Positions 1-5,786 of a stretch of DNA of 7,231 bases are shown one piece after another (positions within the stretch are counted from its first letter, which is position 1; each line of letters begins with the position of its first letter). The DNA comes from Bdellovibrionota bacterium. Lineage in GTDB: Bacteria > Bdellovibrionota > Bacteriovoracia > Bacteriovoracales > Bacteriovoracaceae. The notes under the pieces were generated by a model. The model did not search any database. It had not been told where the DNA came from and saw only the letters and a program-made list of their open reading frames with translations. The position numbers were made by a program, and so were the translations under genes. The DNA is taken from assembly GCA_030836365.1 (NCBI GenBank), contig JAURQB010000112.1, forward strand, positions 1 through 7,231, given 5' to 3'.

Positions 1-6
1 AAAAAT

Positions 7-39
7 AAAAAAAGCCGGGAATTACTCCCGGCTTTTTTT
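7..39. terminator. Bidirectional intrinsic terminator
   Basis: A 7-bp GC-rich stem (GCCGGGA at 14-20 pairs with TCCCGGC at 26-32) encloses the loop ATTAC. It is flanked by seven A on the left (7-13) and eight T on the right (33-40), so the duplex can extend into the A/T tracts and reads as a Rho-independent terminator on both strands. It lies about 50 bp beyond the stop codon of the minus-strand acyl-CoA synthetase gene and should end that transcript. It may also end a plus-strand gene located left of the window. Confidence 0.9.
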
Positions 40-88
40 TGCTCAAAATTTAAAGCTCATTCTTAGCTTAAAAAAAACAGTGTCCTTA

Positions 89-1729
89 TTAACTAAAAAG
101 AACTGTGTCTTTTGTGTCATGCCAAGCCGATACATGTGGCTCATACATTTTTTCAACTTCGTTACGCTTGATTTTCATTGTCGGCGTTAAGATGCCAGAC
201 TCAGGCGTCCACTCATCATTTGCCACAACAATTTTTGAAAGCGCTTCGAAATGCTCAACTTTAGAGTTGATCGTCTTTAGTAGCTCTTGAAGTCTCTCTT
301 GAACTTCCTCTCTTGATTTCGCTTGGCCAATTTCAGAGAGAGTAACAACGGCAAATGGTTGCGGCATTCCGGAACCCATCACACAAACTTGCTCAAGGTC
401 TTCATTAATCGCGAACATTTTTTCAATTGGATTTGGAGCAACGTATTTACCTTTTGAGGTTTTAAATAAATCCTTCACTCGGCCTGTAATATAAAGGTGA
501 CCACTTTGAGTAACCTTTCCTTCATCTCCTGTGCGTAGCCAACCATCTTCAGTCATTACTTCTGCCGTTTTTCCTGGCTCTTTGTAATATCCTTGCATCG
601 TTGCCGGACTTTTTGTCAGGATTTCACCATTGTCATCAATTTTGATTTCACCTTTGTTCCAATTTACCCCAACAGAGCCAAACTTAATTTTTCCTGGAAA
701 ATTAAATGTGGCCACACAGAAATTTTCTGTCATGCCGTAAACTTCCATGATTTCAATATCTAATTTTTTGAAAAATTCTAGAAGATCAGCAGAAATTGGT
801 GCTGCACCAGTTAGAGCAATTTTACATTCCGTTAAACCAAGACCTGCTTTGATTTTCTTTCTAATTAGTCCCTTAATAACAGGAATACTTAAAAGAAGAT
901 TTAGTTTCTTGGCCGGAAGTTTCGCCAGAATCCCCAGCTGAAACTTCGTCCAAATTCGTGGAACAGCGAGGAAAACTGTTGGAGACGCTTCAACAAGGTT
1001 GTCTTTAAACGTATCAAGGCTTTCAGCAAAATAAACTTCGCCGGCGCAAAAGATTGAGCCCATCTCAATAAGAAGTCGCTCAGCAACGTGAGAAAGGGGA
1101 AGGTAAGAAATAAATCGTTCACGATCAAGTCCAACTTGCTCAAGAGCTTCTCTTGCAGGCCACGCAACTGAAGCGTGAGTATGCACAACACCTTTTGGCA
1201 TTCCTGTTGTCCCTGAAGTGTAAATGATTGTTGCTAGATCATCTGGAGCAGCTTGGTGAACTTCTTCAAGTGGAGTTTGAGATCCCACAAATTCTTTCCA
1301 AGACGTACAGCCTTCATTTGGCCAGAATGGAAAATCAATTCTTGGAACATCAAGCAGTCCTTCTCGTTGAGATGCCCAATCGTCCATTTTTCCAACGAAA
1401 AATAGTTTCGATTCACTATGCTCTAAGATTTGATTGATTGATTCCGTTGTCAGTGTTGGATATAGAGGAACTGAAATATGTCCAGACATCCAAATCGCTA
1501 AATCGGTGATGATCCAATGAGCACAGTTTTTACTCATTAAAGCGATGTTACTTTTTTCAGGAAGATCCATTGCCTTAATGGCATGAGCAAGCTTTCTTGC
1601 TTCTTGGCCAACTTCACGCCAAGTGTAGGTGATCCATTTTCCATTGTAAGGTTGACGAAGATAAACTTTGTTCGGTTGAGTAGCTTCTAATTCCAGAAAC
1701 CGCTCCAAAGGGAGTTGATTTTTAGACAT
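89..1729 (-). CDS. Long-chain acyl-CoA synthetase (AMP-binding, FadD/FAA1-like)
   Basis: This 546-residue protein belongs to the ANL adenylating superfamily. The family activates a fatty acid with ATP to an acyl-adenylate and then forms acyl-CoA, feeding beta-oxidation or lipid synthesis, usually at the inner face of the membrane. All core motifs are visible: the phosphate loop TSGTTGMPKG (171-180), YGMTEN (331-336), GWLRTGD (396-402), the hinge region GRVKDLF followed by GKYVAP (416-432), and the C-terminal LTPTMKIKR, whose K519 aligns with the catalytic lysine. Length and the 'GKYVAPNPIE' hinge fit the COG1022 long-chain group better than acetyl-CoA synthetases. The ATG at 1729 is preceded by a strong AAGGAAGG (1733-1740). 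The gene is intact and ends in TAA about 50 bp before a terminator. It lies co-directionally 113 bp after the flavoprotein gene, so co-transcription is possible, but the gap could hold its own promoter. Chain-length specificity cannot be read from the sequence. Confidence 0.93.
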   Translation of the reverse strand: MSKNQLPLERFLELEATQPNKVYLRQPYNGKWITYTWREVGQEARKLAHAIKAMDLPEKSNIALMSKNCAHWIITDLAIWMSGHISVPLYPTLTTESINQILEHSESKLFFVGKMDDWASQREGLLDVPRIDFPFWPNEGCTSWKEFVGSQTPLEEVHQAAPDDLATIIYTSGTTGMPKGVVHTHASVAWPAREALEQVGLDRERFISYLPLSHVAERLLIEMGSIFCAGEVYFAESLDTFKDNLVEASPTVFLAVPRIWTKFQLGILAKLPAKKLNLLLSIPVIKGLIRKKIKAGLGLTECKIALTGAAPISADLLEFFKKLDIEIMEVYGMTENFCVATFNFPGKIKFGSVGVNWNKGEIKIDDNGEILTKSPATMQGYYKEPGKTAEVMTEDGWLRTGDEGKVTQSGHLYITGRVKDLFKTSKGKYVAPNPIEKMFAINEDLEQVCVMGSGMPQPFAVVTLSEIGQAKSREEVQERLQELLKTINSKVEHFEALSKIVVANDEWTPESGILTPTMKIKRNEVEKMYEPHVSAWHDTKDTVLFS

Positions 1730-1773
1730 GATCCTTCCTTGATTAAAAATAATTTACAGAAAGGGTACCATAG

Positions 1774-1798
1774 GCCGCTTTAGGCGGCATCTTTTTTT
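1774..1798 (+). terminator. Terminator-like hairpin pointing against the flanking genes
   Basis: GCCGC (1774-1778) and GCGGC (1784-1788) form a 5-bp stem with loop TTTAG, followed on the plus strand by ATC and seven T (1792-1798). In that orientation it resembles a short intrinsic terminator, but both neighbouring genes are on the minus strand. On the minus strand no T-run follows the hairpin. A second AGGCGGCA at 1803-1810 offers an alternative partner for the GCCGC arm. It may stop antisense transcription or be a relic; its function is uncertain. Confidence 0.4.
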
Positions 1799-1823
1799 CA
1801 TCAGGCGGCACTTTTTGGCCATC

Positions 1824-1865
1824 AGCAATATGCTCGGTATGGTCAGAGTTGAGCAATATGCTCGG
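1824..1865. repeat. 14-nt direct repeat with internal dyad, spanning the flavoprotein stop codon
   Basis: AGCAATATGCTCGG occurs at 1824-1837 and again at 1852-1865, a spacing of exactly 28 bp. Each copy has AGCA/TGCT arms around ATA; in the right copy the arms extend to GAGCA/TGCTC. The right copy encodes part of the last codons (AEHIA) of the flavoprotein gene. The left copy lies after its stop, about 95 bp upstream of the acyl-CoA synthetase start. It could be a pair of regulator sites for the synthetase gene or a chance partial duplication. No known operator consensus was recognised. Confidence 0.45.
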
Positions 1866-2979
1866 CCGTTTTCCGCCCAGAGACAAGAGCGCCATTGATA
1901 CTAGGGGTTTCCATGAAATCACCACAGGAGATCGCCGAGTTTTTTTCTCTAATATATGGCTTCATTTTAGGAAGGGCCTCAGTGATGACGTAGCGTTTGA
2001 GAAAATTAAAACTGATGCCTGGATAGAGAGTTGTTAACTCGGCACTGATTTCCTCCGTCGAGGCTTCAGTTAGAGAGTTAACAGAGAGGAGAAGTTTTCC
2101 TTCTGGAGCGTAGTGAGGATTGGCGATTGATAATGGCGCGATGTGATTGATCAATTTTGTCTCCGTGAATAAAGCAAGAGCGGCGGAGTCAAAATGATGA
2201 GGCGAATGATCATCGGCCCAAAAATAATCTGTCGTGACCGAATAGAACTCAGTGCTTTTTGGTGGGTGAGCTGAAATGATGTGATCATAAGTTTTCACCT
2301 CACCATTTGGAAGCGTCATTGTTGTGGAGTCGTTTATTGTGATCGCTGTGGAGCGATGAATATTTGTTCTCTTTAGTTGAGCGGCCAAATTTTGAGGAAG
2401 TTCTTGCATGCCCTTTTTTGGGAGAGTGGCATAATCAGCAGAAAAAAGCTGATACAAAAAAATAAAAAACTCCGCGCTGTTTTCTAACTCTCTATTGAGA
2501 AAAACGCCGGAAAAAAATGGCTGGAAAAAGTTTTTAATAATTTTTTCGCTAAACCCATATTCGTGAAGTAACTCTCTCGCCGTTTGGTTTTGTTTCGGGC
2601 GGGGAGGGTTAAAGCGCATTTTTAAAATGAGAAGCTTATCTTTCATGGTGCCAATGGGCGCAAGTAGGGTTGAGCCAAGTGAGCCGGGCTCCCTCGTTGG
2701 GTCACCCACATAGCGTCCGTTAATATGGGCGCCGGCCGTAAAGGGGTAAAGGTTCAGCTTTCCGTAATCAAAAGTTTTCATGGCCTCGGGATACTTCGAG
2801 AGAAAAACTTGAAAGCCATGATCGAGTAAAAAACCATCGACTTCATCGGTTTGAATGCGACCGCCGACGGCCTGGTTTTTTTCATACAAATCAATTTTGG
2901 CATCAGTGAGTTGTTCCAAATGTTTGGCGCAATTAAGACCGGCAAGTCCCGCGCCGATGATCGCAATATTTTTTCCCAT
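1843..2979 (-). CDS. FAD-dependent oxidoreductase of the amine oxidase / protoporphyrinogen oxidase-like family
   Basis: This 378-residue flavoprotein has the Rossmann dinucleotide motif IIGAGLAG (7-14), the acidic residue E33 expected to hold the FAD ribose, and GGRIQT (39-44), followed by DGFLLDHGFQVFL (48-60), typical of COG1232-like amine oxidases. The C-terminal FAD motif is complete: SCGDF (351-355) and INGALVSGRKTA (361-372). It lacks a signal peptide and should be soluble or membrane-associated in the cytoplasm. Relatives oxidise porphyrinogens, carotenoid precursors or amines, but the substrate cannot be assigned here, and it is shorter than typical HemY (about 450-470 residues). The ATG at 2979 has GAGGT (2987-2991) at good spacing. 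The stop is TGA at 1843-1845. It is the upstream gene of a possible two-gene unit with the acyl-CoA synthetase, and it is divergent from the RAYT gene. Confidence 0.85.
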   Translation of the reverse strand: MGKNIAIIGAGLAGLNCAKHLEQLTDAKIDLYEKNQAVGGRIQTDEVDGFLLDHGFQVFLSKYPEAMKTFDYGKLNLYPFTAGAHINGRYVGDPTREPGSLGSTLLAPIGTMKDKLLILKMRFNPPRPKQNQTARELLHEYGFSEKIIKNFFQPFFSGVFLNRELENSAEFFIFLYQLFSADYATLPKKGMQELPQNLAAQLKRTNIHRSTAITINDSTTMTLPNGEVKTYDHIISAHPPKSTEFYSVTTDYFWADDHSPHHFDSAALALFTETKLINHIAPLSIANPHYAPEGKLLLSVNSLTEASTEEISAELTTLYPGISFNFLKRYVITEALPKMKPYIREKNSAISCGDFMETPSINGALVSGRKTAEHIAQL

Positions 2980-3008
2980 GTCGCGTACCTCGAAATTTAT
3001 TGTTTCTC

Positions 3009-3014
3009 AGTATA
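3009..3014 (-). promoter_or_regulatory. Candidate -10 element for the flavoprotein gene
   Basis: On the minus strand this reads TATACT, one mismatch from TATAAT, about 30 bp before the ATG at 2979. It would give a leader of roughly 20 nt carrying the GAGGT ribosome site. No convincing TTGACA lies 16-18 bp further upstream. That position (about 3031-3037) falls inside the left inverted repeat of the RAYT unit. A candidate only. Confidence 0.4.
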
Positions 3015-3029
3015 CAGGTTGATTAATAT

Positions 3030-3049
3030 GGTGCCATGCTCTTTTCTTC
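3030..3049. repeat. Left inverted repeat of the RAYT unit
   Basis: The left end reads GGTGCCATGCTCTTTTCTTC. Apart from one missing C it is the reverse complement of the right-end sequence at 3734-3753. The shared core, read on the complementary strand, is GAGCATGGCACC. It lies between the candidate promoter of the flavoprotein gene and the RAYT leader. Confidence 0.8.
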
Positions 3050-3086
3050 TTTTTTCGGAATTAAAAAAGTGAAGCGTAACGCTTTC

Positions 3087-3099
3087 GCGTCGTTGACGC
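3087..3099 (+). other. Small hairpin directly before the RAYT ribosome binding site
   Basis: GCGTC (3087-3091) and GACGC (3095-3099) flank the loop GTT. The Shine-Dalgarno AAGGAG starts two bases later, at 3101. Immediately upstream, AGCGT and ACGCT (3073-3083) form another dyad around one A. The hairpin could be a REP-like fold recognised by the transposase, or it could modulate translation. Five base pairs is short, so the call is tentative. Confidence 0.4.
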
Positions 3100-3111
3100 A
3101 AAGGAGTCTTG

Positions 3112-3735
3112 TTGGCAAAAGGCCTCATGCCGAGAAAAAATTTAATTCGAACAAATCTTTTTCCTTATCACGTAACGATTCGCTCAAATAATAAAGAATG
3201 GTTTGAACTGCCGAGAGAGGTCGTTTGGAAAATTTGCTTGCGTGCCATGGCGCTTGCTCATCAAAAACACCCCGTGCGCGTACAGGCGTTTGTTTTGATG
3301 TCGAATCATTATCATTTACTCATTTGGACACCAGAGAATAATCTTGATCGATTTATGAGCGTGTTCAATTATCAAATATCTCGAGGAATTCGTGGGAAAA
3401 CGGGGCGGATTAATCGCATCTTTGGGGATCGCTACAAATGGTCGCTTGTGGAAAGTTCGGCCTACTATCACCGAGTGTTAAAATATATTTATCAAAACCC
3501 GTTGCGTGCAAACCTTGTTGGTCGGTGTGAGATGTATCCTTACAGTAGTTTGAATTATGTGGTGACGGGGAGAGAGTTTCCGGTGACGCTTTATCGGCCT
3601 TTTTTTGATAGTGAGAGGGAGGAAGAAGGAGCATGGCACCTTTTAGATTTTCTTTCGTGGATAAATAAAGAGGATGCGCAAATGTTAAAAATAAAAGCGG
3701 GGTTAAAAAGACCGATCTTTAACATCCGCGAGTAA
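3112..3735 (+). CDS. REP-associated tyrosine transposase (RAYT, Y1 transposase IS200-like)
   Basis: The product is about 207 residues with the RAYT layout: an N-terminal RKNLIRTNLFPYHVTIRSNN strand, the metal-binding HUH motif in LMSNHYHLL (HYH at 66-68), and the helix YIYQNPLRANLV (125-136), whose Y125 is the likely nucleophilic tyrosine, followed by the customary YPYSSL. Such enzymes cut single-stranded DNA at REP hairpins through a 5'-phosphotyrosine intermediate. Start choice: AAGGAG (3101-3106) is 5 nt from the TTG at 3112, only 2 nt from an adjacent in-frame TTG at 3109, and 20 nt from the first ATG at 3127. I therefore prefer TTG 3112; the ATG would lose only five residues, before the conserved start of the domain. 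The gene appears intact, with TAA at 3733-3735 overlapping the right inverted repeat. The tail after about residue 165 is poorly conserved in the family. Confidence 0.88.
   Translation: MAKGLMPRKNLIRTNLFPYHVTIRSNNKEWFELPREVVWKICLRAMALAHQKHPVRVQAFVLMSNHYHLLIWTPENNLDRFMSVFNYQISRGIRGKTGRINRIFGDRYKWSLVESSAYYHRVLKYIYQNPLRANLVGRCEMYPYSSLNYVVTGREFPVTLYRPFFDSEREEEGAWHLLDFLSWINKEDAQMLKIKAGLKRPIFNIRE
3629..3640 (+). repeat. Internal copy of the RAYT repeat core
   Basis: GAGCATGGCACC, identical to the 12-nt core of both end repeats and in the same orientation as the right copy, lies inside the 3' part of the RAYT gene; the match to the right end extends leftward to AGGAGCATGGCACC. It is translated as part of EGAWHLL. 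A copy inside the coding region suggests that the gene tail was formed from, or extended into, repeat DNA. Confidence 0.7.
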
Positions 3736-3753
3736 GAAAAGGAGCATGGCACC
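3734..3753. repeat. Right inverted repeat of the RAYT unit
   Basis: AAGAAAAGGAGCATGGCACC fills the whole gap between the two convergent genes. Its first two bases are the end of the RAYT stop codon TAA. Its last base, C3753, is the G of the TAG stop codon of the minus-strand barrel gene. There is no separate terminator between the convergent genes. Confidence 0.8.
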
Positions 3754-4862
3754 TAGAAGTAAACTCCGAAGCCAAGACCAAAGCGCGCGATATGCAGAAC
3801 CGTCGGCCCTTCTAAATCCATTTGCTTGTAATAAGCCTGGTAGAACCAATCCTTGCTGTACATCCACCTGCCTTCGATCGAAAACTTACTGCCTTTGAGA
3901 TCGCGATTTCGAACGGAGCTTCTTTTGGAAGCTGAGCTGTAAAAAGTTTGTGAGTAAAAACCGTTAATAATAAATTTTTGATTAAATAGGGTGAACTCTT
4001 TTTTTGCTCCAGCACCGACGTTAAATAAGTCATAAGTGCGAAGCTCAATATCATTTGTGTTCGTGGCTTCTTCGGAGTTAAAGGAGGCAAATCGATCATG
4101 CTCAACTCCTCCATACATCGTAAAAGGCCAGAACGTTCGCTTGAATCCCATCTTCATCGTTCCACCAAAATAAATTGGGAGTTTAAATGTTTTATTATCT
4201 AGTTTAGTAATCGCATCATCCATTTTTGAGAGGTAAAAATCACCGGCAAAAGAAATGTTTGGATCCCATTGCCAATCAAAAGATGAACCAAGTGTTAGAG
4301 GGGAGTCCTGACTTGTTTGAGTTCGAATGGTTGAATTAATGACGCTTTCTTCAAAAATGTTTCTCGATAATGAATAGTAAGATGAGACGCGAAAGATACG
4401 CAAAAAGTCGGCGAAGCTCTCAAGCTTTCCGGAGAGCTTTTCTTTTACGTTTTTTGCCTTGTCATTAATTTGATTGAGAAACGAAACTTCTTTTTCATTT
4501 AGGCCCTCAAGGCTTGCTGGCATTCGGCAAACTTGCGCTGACTCGGTGATTTTCTTTTGCTGTGTTGGCCGTACTTGTTTGGCAAAACCAATAAAGTCAT
4601 AAGGAATTTCAACGTAAACTTGTTGACCGGGTTTTAGTGTTTGCTGGTTTTGGATGTCTCTATTCCAGCGACTGATTTTTTTGTAGAATCCGAGGTTATC
4701 AAGCGTGTGCGTATCCAAGAGGGCCTGGTCTTCAAGCAATTCCCTAAGGGATTCACCACCTTTTGCGTAATAGTAAAAAGTTTTTATTTGTGGCGACTGG
4801 CCCAGCGCTAGGCTCGCGTAAATAAAAAAGAGAACGGGTAAAAGGTTCCTAATTTTTTTCAT
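3753..4862 (-). CDS. Secreted outer-membrane protein: LysM-like head and C-terminal beta-barrel
   Basis: This 369-residue protein is not assigned to a named family. Residues 1-21 are a clear Sec signal (MKKIRN, hydrophobic core, cleavage likely after ALG before Q22). Residues 28-86 resemble a LysM domain: GESLRELL, then YKKISRWNRDIQNQQTLKPGQQVYVEIP, matching the usual 'W..I...N...I...L.PGQ.V.IP' ending. A polar linker (about 95-155) with one cysteine (C112) follows. From about 160 onward, alternating aromatic and small residues with Tyr/Phe-rich strands (such as KLPIYFGGTMKMGF, TMYGGVEHDRF, FIINGFYSQTFY) and a final ARFGLGFGVYF ending in Phe fit an outer-membrane barrel with a BAM recognition end. 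It may anchor the outer membrane to peptidoglycan. The ATG at 4862 lacks a spaced Shine-Dalgarno (only AGAG abutting it). It is divergent, at 25 bp, from the LysM lipoprotein gene. Confidence 0.78.
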   Translation of the reverse strand: MKKIRNLLPVLFFIYASLALGQSPQIKTFYYYAKGGESLRELLEDQALLDTHTLDNLGFYKKISRWNRDIQNQQTLKPGQQVYVEIPYDFIGFAKQVRPTQQKKITESAQVCRMPASLEGLNEKEVSFLNQINDKAKNVKEKLSGKLESFADFLRIFRVSSYYSLSRNIFEESVINSTIRTQTSQDSPLTLGSSFDWQWDPNISFAGDFYLSKMDDAITKLDNKTFKLPIYFGGTMKMGFKRTFWPFTMYGGVEHDRFASFNSEEATNTNDIELRTYDLFNVGAGAKKEFTLFNQKFIINGFYSQTFYSSASKRSSVRNRDLKGSKFSIEGRWMYSKDWFYQAYYKQMDLEGPTVLHIARFGLGFGVYF

Positions 4863-4887
4863 CTCTAAATTTTAATATAATAATGCC
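4863..4887. promoter_or_regulatory. 25-bp divergent promoter, candidate leaderless start
   Basis: This is the entire gap between two divergent start codons. On the plus strand a perfect TATAAT (4876-4881) ends 6 nt before the ATG at 4888, so transcription should begin at or next to the start codon. Its -35 position (about 4853-4858) is only a T-run inside the opposite gene. On the minus strand TAAAAT (4874-4869) ends 6 nt before the ATG at 4862, and TATTAT (4882-4877) and TATATT (4879-4874) are alternatives. Neither gene has a spaced Shine-Dalgarno here. Confidence 0.6.
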
Positions 4888-5571
4888 ATGCGTAGATATA
4901 GAAGGAAATTTTTATCATTACTATTTATGTTGGGGCTGGTTTATTTGCCTTACTCATGTTCAACCACTGATTCAACTAACCCGGAAGAAACGACGGCCGT
5001 CAGTCAGGATTTGACGCCGATTGAAGAGGCATATGATGAATTTGTCCTAGATGATGATCAACTTCCTGAGGATGATGGAATGTTTGTGGACGAAATTGCC
5101 AATGATGAACAAACTTATTATGCGCAAGCGGAGAGTAGTCAGCTGCGAATTGTTGACTTTGATCGTGCGCCGGCATCTATTGTCGTCAATGAGGGGGGAG
5201 TTCACACCTATCAAGTAAAACCGTTTGATACTCTGATGCTTATTGCTCATCAAGTGTGGGGCGATTATTCGAGATGGCGTGAATTAATCAAACTCAATAA
5301 ACATCATTTAGGGGCGGATTATAAAATTAAAGGATTGCCAAAAATTAGGTTTACTGGAGCACCTGTTTCGTGGGAGCCGCCAATGGGGAAACCGTATTTT
5401 ATTAAGCCTGGTGATAGTCTCAGTAAAATTAGTATTAAGGTTTACGGAGAGATGAATCGTTGGCGAGAAATTTATGAAAACAATCCAAGGCAGATAAAAA
5501 ATCCTAATCTTATTTTTGCTGGTTTTCACTTGTACTATCCAAGCCCAAGTAATTTTTCCTTATTACACTGA
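4888..5571 (+). CDS. Probable lipoprotein with two LysM domains
   Basis: The 227-residue protein opens with a basic MRRYRRK, a hydrophobic stretch and LPYSC, making C24 the likely lipidated cysteine. The lipobox is unusual (Pro at -3, Tyr at -2, Ser at -1), so a plain signal peptide or membrane anchor is possible. Residues 25-86 contain no Lys or Arg and about 17 Asp/Glu in 33-75, a flexible acidic spacer. LysM 1 spans about 107-155 (HTYQVKPFDTLMLIAHQVWG, then SRWRELIKLN). LysM 2 spans about 170-217 (YFIKPGDSLSKISIKVYG, then NRWREIYENN). LysM domains bind N-acetylglucosamine chains of peptidoglycan, so the protein probably tethers the outer membrane to the wall. The ATG at 4888 has no Shine-Dalgarno but sits just after TATAAT. 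An internal AGAAGGA (4900-4906) has no well-spaced start. It is divergent from another LysM-type envelope gene. Confidence 0.83.
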   Translation: MRRYRRKFLSLLFMLGLVYLPYSCSTTDSTNPEETTAVSQDLTPIEEAYDEFVLDDDQLPEDDGMFVDEIANDEQTYYAQAESSQLRIVDFDRAPASIVVNEGGVHTYQVKPFDTLMLIAHQVWGDYSRWRELIKLNKHHLGADYKIKGLPKIRFTGAPVSWEPPMGKPYFIKPGDSLSKISIKVYGEMNRWREIYENNPRQIKNPNLIFAGFHLYYPSPSNFSLLH

Positions 5572-5786
5572 TCTTATTTATAAGCTTATTTCACTGATTG
5601 TAATTTATAACCGTTGGTTTTTTCTTTGATTGAGGCGTTTGTCGCTTATATTTTTGGCAGGTTGATTTGGGTTATCGAGTATGCCTTAAACCTAACTTAT
5701 TGAATTCCAATACCTTTGAAATTTAACCTAAATAATGAGGCAAAATTAGACGATAACTTATTGAAATAGTCAGGAAACGTCGTGAA
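5572..5786. other. Intergenic region, AT-rich, no gene seen
   Basis: This 215-bp gap separates two plus-strand genes. A weak hairpin (AACC 5609-5612, GGTT 5616-5619, loop GTT) runs into six T (5618-5623) and could end the LysM lipoprotein transcript, but four base pairs is marginal. ATAAGCTTAT (5580-5589) is a perfect 10-bp palindrome of unknown meaning. No convincing sigma70 promoter pair was found for the downstream gene, although it probably starts here. The only ribosome site is AGGA at 5772-5775. Confidence 0.4.

Larger units (their letters stand above)
3030..3753 (+). mobile_element. RAYT unit bounded by inverted repeats (REPtron-like)
   Basis: A single IS200-like transposase gene is enclosed by inverted copies of the same sequence: GGTGCCATGCTCTTTTCTT at 3030-3048 and its complement at 3734-3753, which differs by one inserted base. 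The unit is about 724 bp and has its gene in opposite orientation to both neighbours, consistent with insertion between them. RAYT genes elsewhere are typically flanked by REP-type repeats in opposite orientations and are usually single-copy, host-tamed relatives of IS200/IS605 transposases. Whether this unit moves, or only acts on dispersed repeats, cannot be told from one copy. Confidence 0.7.

Noticed and set aside
1824..1879. A 28-bp tandem duplication of the flavoprotein gene end
   Set aside because: Only the first 14 of 28 bases match between the two units, so a full tandem duplication is not supported; reported only as a 14-nt direct repeat.
1743..1925. A minus-strand frame overlapping the end of the flavoprotein gene and continuing to 1743, suggesting a frameshifted C-terminal extension
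   Set aside because: The main frame already ends just after the conserved FAD-binding C-terminus (SGRKTAEHIA). The extension has no family-like features and coincides with the hairpin region.
3242..3249. GTGCCATG inside the RAYT gene as a further repeat copy
   Set aside because: An 8-base match that breaks immediately on both sides; the clear internal copy is at 3629-3640.
3410..3634. A 74-codon minus-strand frame inside the RAYT gene as an antitoxin or regulator
   Set aside because: It has no ribosome site or recognisable domain and is wholly antisense to a well-supported gene.
4884..4891. TGCCATGC at the LysM lipoprotein start as another copy of the RAYT repeat
   Set aside because: Only 8 bases match, with no shared flanks and no pairing partner; chance is a sufficient explanation.
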